NCBI RefSeq assembly: GCF_000716445.1
Contig: NZ_JNWK01000002.1
Coordinates: 124,001 to 188,000, forward strand
Length of the DNA stretch: 64,000 bases
Origin: Streptomyces wedmorensis
Lineage (GTDB): Bacteria > Actinomycetota > Actinomycetes > Streptomycetales > Streptomycetaceae
Direction of reading: 5' to 3'
Positions 18,364 to 27,062 of this stretch are shown in pieces. A model generated the notes under the pieces. It searched no databases. It saw nothing but the letters and a program-made list of their open reading frames with translations, and had not been told where the DNA came from. The translations under genes and the position numbers were made by a program. Numbering within the stretch: the first letter of the stretch is position 1; each line of letters starts with the position of its first letter.

Positions 18364-20061
18364 CTAGGGCCGGTGGATCCGGTCGACGCGGTAGTACGTG
18401 GCCGTGCACCGGGCCGCCCAGTCGCGCTCGTACGAGGAGGCGAACAGGGGCTCGCTGAGGCCGCCGATGAGGAGGGGCCCGTAGGCGACCTCACGGGCGC
18501 CCGCCGCGACCTCGCTCCGGATGCGGGCGTTCTGACGGTCCCAGGCGACGCTCCGCACCACCGTGGCCGTGGTCAGCTCGCGCACCGGCTGCACCAGGGC
18601 GGCCGCGCTGCCGAGGGCGACCGCGCCCGCCGCGACCAGCGCGGCGGCGCGTCCGGCGGGGCGCGGGACGGGTGCCAGGAGACGACGGCCCAGCAGGTAC
18701 CCGCCCCACGCCCCGTACGCGCAGAGGGCGAGCAGCAGGGGGAACAGGAAGTTCGTCCAGGTGCGGCCGTACGTCCAGCCGGTGTCCCCGTAGCCGCTGC
18801 GCAGCCCGTGGACGACGGCCAGGCTCGCGAGCAGGACCAGCGGGAGCGGCAGGAGCACCATGACGAGGAAGAGCCACCGCGGGGGGAGCCCGCCGGGACG
18901 GTCGTCGCGGCCGACTGCGCGGGTGGTGCGGGCGGTGCGTTCCGAGTGGTCGGTGCGTGCTGTGCGTTCCGATTGGTCGGTGCGGTCGGTGCGGTCGGTG
19001 CGGTCGGTGCGGGCGGCGCGGTCCTTGCTGTCCGTTCGGTCCGTGCGGCCCGTCCTGGCCGTCTCGTCCGTCCGCGGGCGGGCCGCGGCCAGGGCCAGGC
19101 CGAGGAGGGCGCCGACGGCGAGGGCTCCCGCGTACGCGCCCTGGCCGCCGATCGTCTGCCAGACGCGCCACCAGTCGTGGAAGGTCTCCCCGAGCCCGGC
19201 CAGTGACAGCGACTCCTGGGGGTGCTGCGCGCGCCGCCACCGGGCGCCCGGCGAGGTGTAGAGGAGGGTGAGGCCGGTGGCGAGACCGAGGCAGGCGGCC
19301 GCGCACCAGGTGGAGACGTACCGGTCCGCGGCCCAGCCGAGCCGTGGCAGACACAGGACGCCGACGGTGGCGGCGAGCAGCCCGCCCACCAGGGTGAAGG
19401 GTTCGCTCAGCATGCCGAGCGCCACCCCGGTCACCAGCGCCGATCCCACCGCCGCGCCCCGGGCCCACCGGGGTCCGCCGCGCGCGGCCCGAACGGCGGC
19501 GAGCACCGCCCAGAGCCCGATCACGCTCGGCAGCGTGTGGGAGATGGCCGCCGGCGCCCAGAGCAGCACCTGGTACGAGCGGGTGCCGGCGAAGAACAGC
19601 AGCGCCGAGAGCAGGGCCGCCGCGGCCACGAGCAGCACGACGGGCGGCCGGGGGAGGCGCAGGGCGCGCAGGGCCGCGCGGGCGAGGAAGAAGAGCCCGC
19701 TGCCGAGCACGACCACCAGCACGGCGGGCAGCAGCTTCGGGCCCCGCATGTCGTCGGAGTAGAGCAGTCCGGTCAGGAAGGCGTTGGTGACGCGCCCGTT
19801 CTGGGTGCTGTAGAAGTCGGCGGTGATGCCCAGGACGCCCATGTCCCGGGTCTTCCAGAGGGCGCACCAGTCGTCGGAGGTGGGGCGCACGTAGAGGCCG
19901 AGGAAGGCGCCCACCGCGAGCAGTGCCGCCGCTCCGGCGGCGACGACGAGCGCGATCCCGGACGCCGCCCGCCGCAGGCCGTCGCCGCGCGTGCCGTCGT
20001 CGTCCCCTCCGCCGTCGCGCGTCCGTGCGTCGCCGTGCTCCGAGACGGTCGTCCTGTTCAA
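18364..20061 (-). CDS. Polytopic membrane protein (DUF6056-like)
   Basis: This 565-residue protein has roughly ten to twelve predicted hydrophobic segments. The periplasmic-side motif VRPTSDDWCALW after the first segment is typical of DUF6056-type, GT-C-like proteins. About residues 330-395 form a cytoplasmic, charged, low-complexity insert of TDRT units encoded by 9-bp tandem repeats. It may transfer lipid-linked sugars or modify the surface polymer, given its neighbours; that is inference. The start is TTG at 20061, 9 nt after a GGAG; no better in-frame start is seen. It is divergent from the 20312 GT2/GtrA pair. Confidence 0.75.
   Translation of the reverse strand: MNRTTVSEHGDARTRDGGGDDDGTRGDGLRRAASGIALVVAAGAAALLAVGAFLGLYVRPTSDDWCALWKTRDMGVLGITADFYSTQNGRVTNAFLTGLLYSDDMRGPKLLPAVLVVVLGSGLFFLARAALRALRLPRPPVVLLVAAAALLSALLFFAGTRSYQVLLWAPAAISHTLPSVIGLWAVLAAVRAARGGPRWARGAAVGSALVTGVALGMLSEPFTLVGGLLAATVGVLCLPRLGWAADRYVSTWCAAACLGLATGLTLLYTSPGARWRRAQHPQESLSLAGLGETFHDWWRVWQTIGGQGAYAGALAVGALLGLALAAARPRTDETARTGRTDRTDSKDRAARTDRTDRTDRTDQSERTARTDHSERTARTTRAVGRDDRPGGLPPRWLFLVMVLLPLPLVLLASLAVVHGLRSGYGDTGWTYGRTWTNFLFPLLLALCAYGAWGGYLLGRRLLAPVPRPAGRAAALVAAGAVALGSAAALVQPVRELTTATVVRSVAWDRQNARIRSEVAAGAREVAYGPLLIGGLSEPLFASSYERDWAARCTATYYRVDRIHRP
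18975..19012. repeat. 9-bp tandem repeat encoding Thr-Asp-Arg units
   Basis: GTCGGTGCG is repeated about four times within a wider imperfectly repeated stretch (about 18930-19075), all inside the membrane-protein gene and in frame. Confidence 0.8.
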
Positions 20062-20311
20062 CGGTCATCGCTCCAGCCGGCCACGGTCCGCGGCACGTCG
20101 TCCTAATGGGTGACGAATGGGTGAAATGCCACGTATATCAATATCTTCCCCGCATGCTTTGCTGCATGGACGACATGCCGACCGGGAGCGGTCACTCGGG
20201 CGACGCACGGTCGTCACCGCCGCTCCGTACCGTGGCCGGGCTGCTCGAAGGAGAGCTCGGTGGCGGTCCTTCAGGACGTACTCTCGCCCATCCCTCTGGA
20301 GTGACCGTTCC

Positions 20312-21307
20312 ATGACCAGGCTTTCCGTCGTCGTCCCCTGCTACAACGAGGAGGACGTCGTCGAGCGGTTCGACGCCCGCATGCGACAGGTGCTCGACAC
20401 CCTCCCGGTCGGCTACGAGATCTGTTACGTGGACGACGGCAGCTCCGACGGAACGCTGGGCAAGCTGCGCGAGATCGCCGCCCGGAACCCGCACCGTACC
20501 CAGTACGCCTCCTTCAGCCGCAACTTCGGCAAGGAGGCCGCCATGCTCGCGGGCCTCCGCAAGTCCACCGGCGACGCCGTGGTCATCATGGACGCCGACC
20601 TCCAGCACCCTCCCGAGCTGCTCGCCCGAATGCTCGACCTCTACCACCAGGGCCACGACCAGGTCATGGCGCGGCGCACCCGCGAGGGCGACAAGAAGCT
20701 CCGCTCGGCGCTCAGCCGCGTGTACTACCGGGCGGTCAACCGCTGGGTCGACGTGGAACTCACCGACGGCGTCGGGGACTTCCGGCTGCTCTCCCGCCCC
20801 GCCGTCGACGCCCTGCTGTCGCTGCCCGAGTACAACCGCTTCTCCAAGGGGCTCTTCTCCTGGATCGGCTTCGACACCGTCACGTTCGACTACCAGAACG
20901 CCGCACGCGAGGGCGGTGAGACGAAGTGGAAGTTCAGCTCCCTGCTCAACTACGGCATGGACGGGCTGATCTCCTTCAACAACCGCCCCCTGCGCATCGC
21001 CCTCTGGCTCGGGATGACGCTCAGCGGCCTCGCCGTCCTCTACGCGGTCTGGGTGACCGCGGCCGCCCTCACCCAGGGCGTCACCGCCCCCGGTTACGTC
21101 ACCCTGGTGGCGATCATCGTGGGACTCGGTGGCGTCCAGATGGTGATGCTGGGGCTGATCGGCGAGTACATCGGCCGCATCTACTACGAGACCAAGCGCC
21201 GCCCGCACTTCCTCGTCAAGGAGACCCACCGCTCCTTCGGCCGCGCGGCCGCCGAGCGCGCCGCCGCCGAGCGCATCCGCGTCGTGACCGCCGACCGGGA
21301 GCGCTGA
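20312..21307 (+). CDS. Polyprenyl-phosphate glycosyltransferase (GT2, DPM1/GtrB-like)
   Basis: This 331-residue protein starts TRLSVVVPCYNEEDVVERFD, has DAD at 94-96 (MDADLQHPP), and ends with two transmembrane helices. That layout is characteristic of enzymes that load a sugar onto undecaprenyl phosphate at the cytoplasmic face. The next gene encodes a GtrA-type flippase, making a standard GtrB-GtrA pair for delivering a sugar to an extracellular glycosyltransferase, possibly the divergent membrane protein. ATG 20312 follows TGGAG. Confidence 0.9.
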   Translation: MTRLSVVVPCYNEEDVVERFDARMRQVLDTLPVGYEICYVDDGSSDGTLGKLREIAARNPHRTQYASFSRNFGKEAAMLAGLRKSTGDAVVIMDADLQHPPELLARMLDLYHQGHDQVMARRTREGDKKLRSALSRVYYRAVNRWVDVELTDGVGDFRLLSRPAVDALLSLPEYNRFSKGLFSWIGFDTVTFDYQNAAREGGETKWKFSSLLNYGMDGLISFNNRPLRIALWLGMTLSGLAVLYAVWVTAAALTQGVTAPGYVTLVAIIVGLGGVQMVMLGLIGEYIGRIYYETKRRPHFLVKETHRSFGRAAAERAAAERIRVVTADRER

Positions 21308-21801
21308 TGGCGAAAGGCTGCAGGAGCGACCGGGATTCCGCCCAGGGGGCCGGTGGAAGGCGTGCGCGCCTCGCGCAGATACTCCGGTTCGCGCTGGTCG
21401 GCGGGGTCAACACCGGCACGTTCTTCGGGTGCTACCTGCTGCTCCACCCGTGGATGCCGTACTTCGCCGCGTACTCCCTCGCCTTCCTCCTCAGCATGAT
21501 CGGCTCCTTCTTCCTCAACACCTACTTCACCTACCGCACCCGCCCGACCTGGAAGAAGTTCGCCCTCTTCCCGCTCACCAACGTCACCAACTACCTGGTG
21601 CAGAGCGTCGGTCTCTACGCCCTCGTCACCTGGGCCGGGATGGACGACAGGATCGCGCCACTCGTCGCCGCCGTCGTCGCCATCCCCTTCACCTACCTCG
21701 TCTCGCGGCGGATCCTGGTGCCCCGGAACGCTCGGACGGCCCCCGGCGAGCCCGGTCCAGGAAGCGAAACGGACGAGCGGCGGCACTCCCGGCTCGCGTA
21801 G
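21307..21801 (+). CDS. GtrA family membrane protein
   Basis: This 164-residue protein has four hydrophobic helices in the GtrA pattern (FALVGGVNTGTFFGCYLLL, FLLSMIGSFFLNTYFTYR). GtrA proteins are thought to translocate undecaprenyl-phosphate sugars. ATG 21307 shares a base with the upstream TGA (TGATG), so translation is coupled to the GT2 gene. The last 30 residues are hydrophilic and Arg/Glu-rich. Confidence 0.9.
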   Translation: MAKGCRSDRDSAQGAGGRRARLAQILRFALVGGVNTGTFFGCYLLLHPWMPYFAAYSLAFLLSMIGSFFLNTYFTYRTRPTWKKFALFPLTNVTNYLVQSVGLYALVTWAGMDDRIAPLVAAVVAIPFTYLVSRRILVPRNARTAPGEPGPGSETDERRHSRLA

Positions 21802-21865
21802 ATTGCCTGGCAGCCGCGGCGGGGAGCGCGCGGCCGTGGACAGCCGGGTGAGGCCGTGAGGCCGA

Positions 21866-23029
21866 GTGAGGACGACGCAGGTGGCAACGCAGGTGACGGG
21901 ACAGACGGACGTGACGAGGCAGTACGTGACGGAGGCCCGCAGGATCGTCGTCAAGGTCGGCTCCTCGTCCCTCACCACCGCCTCCGGAGGCCTCGACGCC
22001 GACCGCGTCGACGCCCTCGTCGACGTGCTCGCCAAGGTCCGCAGCGGCGGCGAGAAGGAGATCGTCCTCGTCTCCTCCGGCGCCATCGCCGCGGGCCTCG
22101 CCCCCCTCGGCCTCACCCGCCGCCCCAAGGACCTCGCCCGCCAGCAGGCCGCCGCCAGCGTCGGCCAGGGCCTCCTCGTCGCCCGCTACACCGCCTCCTT
22201 CGCCCGCTACGGCGTCCGGGTCGGCCAGGTCCTCCTCACCACCGACGACACCAGCCGCCGCGCCCACTACCGCAACGCGTACCGGACGCTCGACCAGCTC
22301 CTGGCGATGGGCGCACTGCCCGTCGTCAACGAGAACGACACCGTCGCCACGGACGAGATCCGCTTCGGCGACAACGACCGGCTCGCCGCGCTCGTCGCCC
22401 ACCTCGTCCGCGCCGACCTGCTGGTCCTCCTCTCCGACGTCGACGGGCTGTACGACGGCGACCCGGCCAAGCCCGGCACGTCGCGGATCGCGCAGGTCAC
22501 CGGCCCCGAGTCGATCGCCCACGTCGAGATCGGCGCGGCCGGCAAGGCGGGCGTCGGCACCGGCGGCATGGTCACCAAGGTCGAGGCCGCCCGCATCGCC
22601 GCCGCCGCCGGCATCCCCGTCGTCCTCACCTCCGCGAGCCGGGCCGCCGACGCCCTCGCCGGCCGCGACACCGGCACGTACTTCCACTCCACCGGCCGCC
22701 GCTCCGCCGACCGGCTCCTCTGGCTCGCCCACGCCTCCACTCCGCAGGGCTCCCTCACCCTCGACGACGGAGCCGTGCGCGCCGTGGTCGAGGGCAAGAA
22801 GTCCCTGCTCGCGGCCGGTGTCGCCGCCGTCGAGGGCGACTTCGTCGCCGGTGACCCGGTCGAGCTGCGCGACACCGCAGGCCGGGCCGTCGCCCGCGGC
22901 CTCGTCAACTTCGACGCCAAGGAACTCCCCCGGATGCTCGGCCGGTCCACCCGTGAACTGGCCGGGGACCTCGGACCCGAGTACGAACGCGAGGTCGTGC
23001 ACCGCGACGACCTGGTCGTCATCGCCTGA
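21866..23029 (+). CDS. proB: Glutamate 5-kinase
   Basis: This kinase phosphorylates glutamate in the first step of proline synthesis. The amino-acid-kinase domain (RRIVVKVGSSSLT, NENDTVATDEIRFGDND, DGLYDGDP) is followed by a C-terminal PUA domain (about 290-387). The start is uncertain: GTG 21866 gives 387 residues, but GTG codons at 21881, 21911 and 21926 are also in frame and homology begins only at VTEARRIVVK, so the true protein may be 12-20 residues shorter. proA lies 0.8 kb downstream, separated by a small gene. Confidence 0.95.
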   Translation: MRTTQVATQVTGQTDVTRQYVTEARRIVVKVGSSSLTTASGGLDADRVDALVDVLAKVRSGGEKEIVLVSSGAIAAGLAPLGLTRRPKDLARQQAAASVGQGLLVARYTASFARYGVRVGQVLLTTDDTSRRAHYRNAYRTLDQLLAMGALPVVNENDTVATDEIRFGDNDRLAALVAHLVRADLLVLLSDVDGLYDGDPAKPGTSRIAQVTGPESIAHVEIGAAGKAGVGTGGMVTKVEAARIAAAAGIPVVLTSASRAADALAGRDTGTYFHSTGRRSADRLLWLAHASTPQGSLTLDDGAVRAVVEGKKSLLAAGVAAVEGDFVAGDPVELRDTAGRAVARGLVNFDAKELPRMLGRSTRELAGDLGPEYEREVVHRDDLVVIA

Positions 23030-23136
23030 CCGTCCCACGCCCGGTCGACCGACCCCTACGAAACGGCCGAAAGTCCGGCCATCCGGAAGGGACGTTTACC
23101 AAAACCGCCCCATGTAAGGCCTCGGACTGGTCAACT

Positions 23137-23156
23137 TTGTCTCGGGGGTAAGACAA
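23137..23156. promoter_or_regulatory. Inverted repeat TTGTCT-N8-AGACAA
   Basis: Perfect 6-bp arms at 23137-23142 and 23151-23156 lie between proB and the next gene, about 40 nt before its GTG. It could be an operator or a small hairpin in the leader. Confidence 0.4.
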
Positions 23157-23197
23157 GGCGGGGTACAGCACCACACGCATCACACAGGAGGCCGCCG

Positions 23198-23719
23198 GTG
23201 AGACGAGCGCGCCCAGGGGCACCGCCCCGCGGGACTGCCGAACGCGCCCTGACCAGTGTCGAGGCCGGAGCCGACTTCGACGAGGTACGGGACAGGTCGA
23301 CGGACAGGAAGACCGAGACCACCACCGAGACGCGTGAGTCACGCGAGACACGCGAGGCACGCGGCAAGGAGCAGCCCGAGTCCAAGCTCTGGCACATCAC
23401 CCTCAGCGTCTCCGGCGTGGAGTCGCCGCTGAAGGAGGTACGGCGCGGGCTGGAGCAGCTCGCCCACGACCACCCCTTCCTGCTGACCAGCCGCTACGCC
23501 AACGACCACGCCGAGATCCGCTACTGGGAGGAGGCCCGCGACCTGCACGACGCCGCGGCCGTCGCCCTGCGCCTCTGGGGCGAGCACCGGCAGACCGCCA
23601 AGCTGCCGCCCTGGGAGATCGTCGGCCTTGAGGTCATCGACCGCGAGACCTACCACCAGCGGATCGCGGAGGGCTACGGCCCGCCGCCGGCCGCCCCGGT
23701 CGGGGTCCACCCCTACTGA
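23198..23719 (+). CDS. Conserved hypothetical protein between proB and proA
   Basis: This 173-residue protein has a disordered, charged N-terminal half (about 1-65, Thr/Arg/Glu-rich). It then has a compact domain starting [27 protein letters not shown] and ending before a Pro-rich tail. No family was recognised. A strong AGGAGG (23186-23191) sits 6 nt before GTG 23198. The compact part has the alternating beta/alpha feel of a ferredoxin-like fold, which is only an impression. Confidence 0.8.
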   Translation: MRRARPGAPPRGTAERALTSVEAGADFDEVRDRSTDRKTETTTETRESRETREARGKEQPESKLWHITLSVSGVESPLKEVRRGLEQLAHDHPFLLTSRYANDHAEIRYWEEARDLHDAAAVALRLWGEHRQTAKLPPWEIVGLEVIDRETYHQRIAEGYGPPPAAPVGVHPY

Positions 23720-23813
23720 CCACCCCGGCCGCGGCCCGGTTCCCGGGCCCGCCCCCGTGGCGGGCCATGTCTCGGAGTGCGGGATACGTGAGGGATGTCC
23801 GCAGAGGTGCCAG

Positions 23814-23819
23814 TACCCT
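23814..23819 (+). promoter_or_regulatory. -10 box TACCCT, leaderless proA
   Basis: TACCCT ends 6 nt before ATG 23826 with no ribosome site. Confidence 0.6.
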
Positions 23820-23825
23820 GCGGAC

Positions 23826-25109
23826 ATGACCTCGCTCACGCCCTTCGACAACCTCTCCCCGGTCGCCCGGGCCGCCTACCGGGCCCGTGGCGCCGCCGCC
23901 GAAATCGCGCCACTCCCGCGCGCGGCCAAGGACGACGCCCTGCTGGCGATCGCGGACGCCCTCGAAGTGCGCACCGCAGAGATCGTCGAGGCCAACGCCG
24001 AGGACATCGCCAAGGCCCGCGAAGCCGGGACCAGCGAGGCCATCATCGACCGGCTCACCCTCACGCCGGAGCGCGTCCGGGCCATCGCCGCCGACGTCCG
24101 CGACGTCGCCGCACTGCCCGACCCCGTCGGCGAGGTCGTCCGCGGCTCGACCCTCCCCAACGGCATCGACCTGCGCCAGGTCCGCGTGCCGCTCGGCGTC
24201 GTCGGCATCATCTACGAGGCCCGCCCCAACGTCACCGTCGACGCCGCAGCGCTCTGCCTCAAGTCCGGCAACGCCGTCCTGCTCCGCGGCTCCTCCTCCG
24301 CGTACGCCTCCAACACCGCCCTGGTGACCGTCCTGCGCGACGCCGTCGGCGGCGCGGGACTGCCCGCCGACGCCATCCAGCTCGTCCCCGGCGAGTCCCG
24401 CGAGTCCGTCCGCGAGCTGATGCGCGCCCGCGGCCTCGTCGACGTCCTCATCCCGCGCGGCGGCGCCTCCCTCATCCGGACGGTCGTCGAGGAGTCCACC
24501 GTCCCGGTCATCGAGACCGGCACCGGCAACTGCCACGTCTACGTCGACGCCCAGACCGACCTCGACATGGCCGTCGACATCCTGCTCAACTCCAAGGCCT
24601 CGCGGGTCAGCGTCTGCAACGCCGCCGAGACCCTCCTCGTCCACCAGGACGTCGCCGAGGCCTTCCTGCCCAAGGCCCTCGCCGCCCTCGCCGACGCCGG
24701 CGTCACCGTCCACGCCGACGAGCGCGTCCTCGCCCTCTCCGAGGGCTCCAAGGCCACCGTCGTACCTGCCACCGCCGAGGACTGGGAGACCGAGTACCTC
24801 TCGTACGACATCGCCGCCGCCGTCGTCGACTCCCTCGACAAGGCCGTGGAGCACATCCGGATGTGGTCCTCCGGCCACACCGAGGCGATCGTGACCACCT
24901 CGCAGGCCGCCGCCCGCCGTTTCACCCAGCTGGTCGACTCGACCACGGTCGCCGTGAACGCCTCCACCCGGTTCACGGACGGCGGCCAGTTCGGCTTCGG
25001 CGCCGAGATCGGGATCTCGACCCAGAAGCTGCACGCCCGGGGCCCCATGGGCCTTCCCGAGCTGACCTCGACCAAGTACATCGTCACCGGTGACGGTCAC
25101 GTGCGGTAA
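23826..25109 (+). CDS. proA: Gamma-glutamyl phosphate reductase
   Basis: This 427-residue aldehyde-dehydrogenase-superfamily enzyme reduces glutamyl-5-phosphate to the semialdehyde in proline synthesis. Catalytic C264 lies in [32 protein letters not shown] and [11 protein letters not shown] are further family signatures. The ATG follows a -10 box directly, so the mRNA is probably leaderless and independent of proB. Confidence 0.97.
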   Translation: MTSLTPFDNLSPVARAAYRARGAAAEIAPLPRAAKDDALLAIADALEVRTAEIVEANAEDIAKAREAGTSEAIIDRLTLTPERVRAIAADVRDVAALPDPVGEVVRGSTLPNGIDLRQVRVPLGVVGIIYEARPNVTVDAAALCLKSGNAVLLRGSSSAYASNTALVTVLRDAVGGAGLPADAIQLVPGESRESVRELMRARGLVDVLIPRGGASLIRTVVEESTVPVIETGTGNCHVYVDAQTDLDMAVDILLNSKASRVSVCNAAETLLVHQDVAEAFLPKALAALADAGVTVHADERVLALSEGSKATVVPATAEDWETEYLSYDIAAAVVDSLDKAVEHIRMWSSGHTEAIVTTSQAAARRFTQLVDSTTVAVNASTRFTDGGQFGFGAEIGISTQKLHARGPMGLPELTSTKYIVTGDGHVR

Positions 25110-25173
25110 CACCTCCTTTCGGTACGTGCGGGGAGGGTTCGCACTCTCCCTGCCCAAAACCACCTCGCGGGTC

Positions 25174-25179
25174 TACTCT
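25174..25179 (+). promoter_or_regulatory. -10 box TACTCT, leaderless start at 25186
   Basis: TACTCT ends 6 nt before GTG 25186. Confidence 0.55.
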
Positions 25180-25185
25180 GAATCC

Positions 25186-25746
25186 GTGCCGGACGACGTG
25201 GGGGGCCAGCCGTTCCAGGACGGCGGGGACCCCGATGACGGTGTCGACCGCGGAGGCGCCGACGAGGTCTACGCCGCCGTGGTGTTCGACGAGGACTTCG
25301 TACGGGCCGCCACCATCCACGAGCCGACGGCGGTGGAGCGGCTCCTCGCCGCCGCCCAGGCCCGCGCGGAGGCCGAGGCGGCCCGCGCCCGCGCCGGTAT
25401 CGGAGCGGCCGACGACGACCCCTACGAGGACGGGCGCGACCCCGTAGGCCTCACCTACGAGCCCGACGACGTCGGCGACGACGCCAGCCCCTACGGGCGC
25501 CACGGCGGCGCCCTGCGCCCCTACCGGGGCACCGCCCGCTGGCACCGGCCCGTGGCCTGGATCCTCGCCCTCGTCATGGGGATCGGCATGGTCGCCCTCG
25601 CCTTCAGTGCCGTCTACCGGGGCGCCGCGGCCAACCGCGACGATCAGGTCCCGCCGCCGGCCACCACCGGTGTCGACACGCCGAAGCCCCTTCCCGCCCC
25701 GCCCGCGGACCACGCGCCCGCGGCCAGGTCCGCCGCGTCCGAGTAG
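25186..25746 (+). CDS. Single-pass membrane protein with VVFDEDFVRAA motif
   Basis: This 186-residue protein of unknown function has an acidic N-terminus, then EVYAAVVFDEDFVRAATI (about 26-43), an Ala/Arg helix, a long Asp-rich linker and one transmembrane helix (about 126-147). A short Pro-rich outer tail follows. The N-terminus would be cytoplasmic. The next gene has the same motif followed by a membrane anchor, so the two are related. GTG 25186 was chosen for the -10 spacing and because the upstream in-frame extension overlaps the promoter. Confidence 0.8.
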   Translation: MPDDVGGQPFQDGGDPDDGVDRGGADEVYAAVVFDEDFVRAATIHEPTAVERLLAAAQARAEAEAARARAGIGAADDDPYEDGRDPVGLTYEPDDVGDDASPYGRHGGALRPYRGTARWHRPVAWILALVMGIGMVALAFSAVYRGAAANRDDQVPPPATTGVDTPKPLPAPPADHAPAARSAASE

Positions 25747-25843
25747 CGGCCGCGTACCGGCCCGCCGGCGCCGGTACGCCCCGACGGCGGAATTCTTCCG
25801 AACTTGTCGTGTAGCTGGGCGTTTACCGAAGCGCCCGCAGACC

Positions 25844-25849
25844 TACCCT
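25844..25849 (+). promoter_or_regulatory. -10 box TACCCT, leaderless start at 25856
   Basis: TACCCT ends 6 nt before ATG 25856. Confidence 0.55.
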
Positions 25850-25855
25850 GAAGGT

Positions 25856-26944
25856 ATGGCAGGGCGTGGCGACCCGCCTGAGGGGACGCCCGAGGGGTTC
25901 CCCGGCGGTGGTGAGGACGAGTACCGATCCGTCGTCTTCGACGAGGCGTTCGTCCGTGCTGCCCGCCTCCAGGAGTTCTCCGCCCAGGAACGGATGGGCG
26001 AGCACGCCCGGGCCGTCCGGAGCCGCCCCTCCGCCTGGGAGCGCCGCAGCAGCTCCCGCCAGGCGGCACTGCTGGTCCTGCTGATCCTCCTGGCCTTCGG
26101 GACCGCCATCTACCTGGGCGTCCGCAACCCGTACCAGCCCCCGGTCGACCAGCGGGCCGAGCCGCTGCGGACCACGGTGGTCCCCCTCGCCCCTCCGGGC
26201 CCGGTCCCGGGTGGCGATCCCGCCCGGCTCTTCGCGCACAGCCCGGCCGCCGAGTACCGCACCGGCGCCGCCGGCATCAACCTGCCGGTCGCCGGACGCA
26301 CCTCCCACTTCGCCGAGAGCCAGGTCGTCACCGCCCTCGGCATCGCCAAGGACTACCTGGTGGCCTCCTCCCTGGATCCCGACGTCCTGTCCGGGGCGAC
26401 CGTCCGGCCCGTACGGCTGCTGCTCGACCCGGACCAGCTGGAACAGTTCGACCGGAGCGTCGAGTCGCCCGCCGACGACGGCCGTCACGCCCTCGCCGGC
26501 TGGCTCGTCCGCTTCGACCCCCGGCAGGCCGTCGTCACCGACCCCGCCACCCGCGTGCAGGGCATCCTCCGCTTCGAGGAGACCGGCCCCGACACGCTGG
26601 ACGTCACCGCCGACCACACGTACACCTACGCCCTCCGCCCGGCCGTCCAGGGCGCCGGGCCGGTCGCCGCGGCGTCCCTCTTCACCGTCCACCGCCAAGT
26701 GCACTTCCGCTTCGACCGCGACGACCTGCGCATGCACCGGGCCGAGCTGCTGATCAGCACCGTCGAGGCCGGACCGCAGGCGTGCGGAGCCGACACCACC
26801 GGCTCGCTCAAGCCGCTCCTGGCCGGGGCGCGGGTCCCCGACACGGGCGGTGGCCCGGCGGTCACCGACCCGTACGCCACGGGCCGGCCCGCCGCGCCCT
26901 CGCTCTGCGGAGCCCTCGCCCCGAGCGCCCAGCCCTCGCTCTGA
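25856..26944 (+). CDS. Membrane-anchored protein with VVFDEAFVRAA motif and large outer domain
   Basis: This 362-residue protein has a cytoplasmic N-terminus with EYRSVVFDEAFVRAARLQ (about 23-40). One transmembrane helix follows (about 65-82, LLVLLILLAFGTAIYLGV). The extracytoplasmic domain of about 270 residues contains VTALGIAKDYLVASSLDPDVL and FRFDRDDLRMHRAELL. No family was recognised. The shared motif with the preceding gene suggests both bind the same cytoplasmic partner. No N-terminal signal peptidase site is evident. Confidence 0.8.
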   Translation: MAGRGDPPEGTPEGFPGGGEDEYRSVVFDEAFVRAARLQEFSAQERMGEHARAVRSRPSAWERRSSSRQAALLVLLILLAFGTAIYLGVRNPYQPPVDQRAEPLRTTVVPLAPPGPVPGGDPARLFAHSPAAEYRTGAAGINLPVAGRTSHFAESQVVTALGIAKDYLVASSLDPDVLSGATVRPVRLLLDPDQLEQFDRSVESPADDGRHALAGWLVRFDPRQAVVTDPATRVQGILRFEETGPDTLDVTADHTYTYALRPAVQGAGPVAAASLFTVHRQVHFRFDRDDLRMHRAELLISTVEAGPQACGADTTGSLKPLLAGARVPDTGGGPAVTDPYATGRPAAPSLCGALAPSAQPSL

Positions 26945-26955
26945 CCGTGCGGTGC

Positions 26956-27062
26956 CGGGCCCTCAGCCCTCGGCTCCGGCCGTCCGTGGCGCGGGCCCTC
27001 AGCCCTTGATCCGGGCCCTCAGCCCTTGACGGCCGGGCCCGTGGCGCCGGGCCCTCAGGCCT
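26956..27062. repeat. Short direct repeats CGGGCCCTCAGCCCT
   Basis: Copies start at 26956, 26992 and 27012, with a variant at 27048. They fill the 110-bp gap between two convergent genes and slightly overlap the end of the protease gene. No other function is visible; they may act as terminators. Confidence 0.7.
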
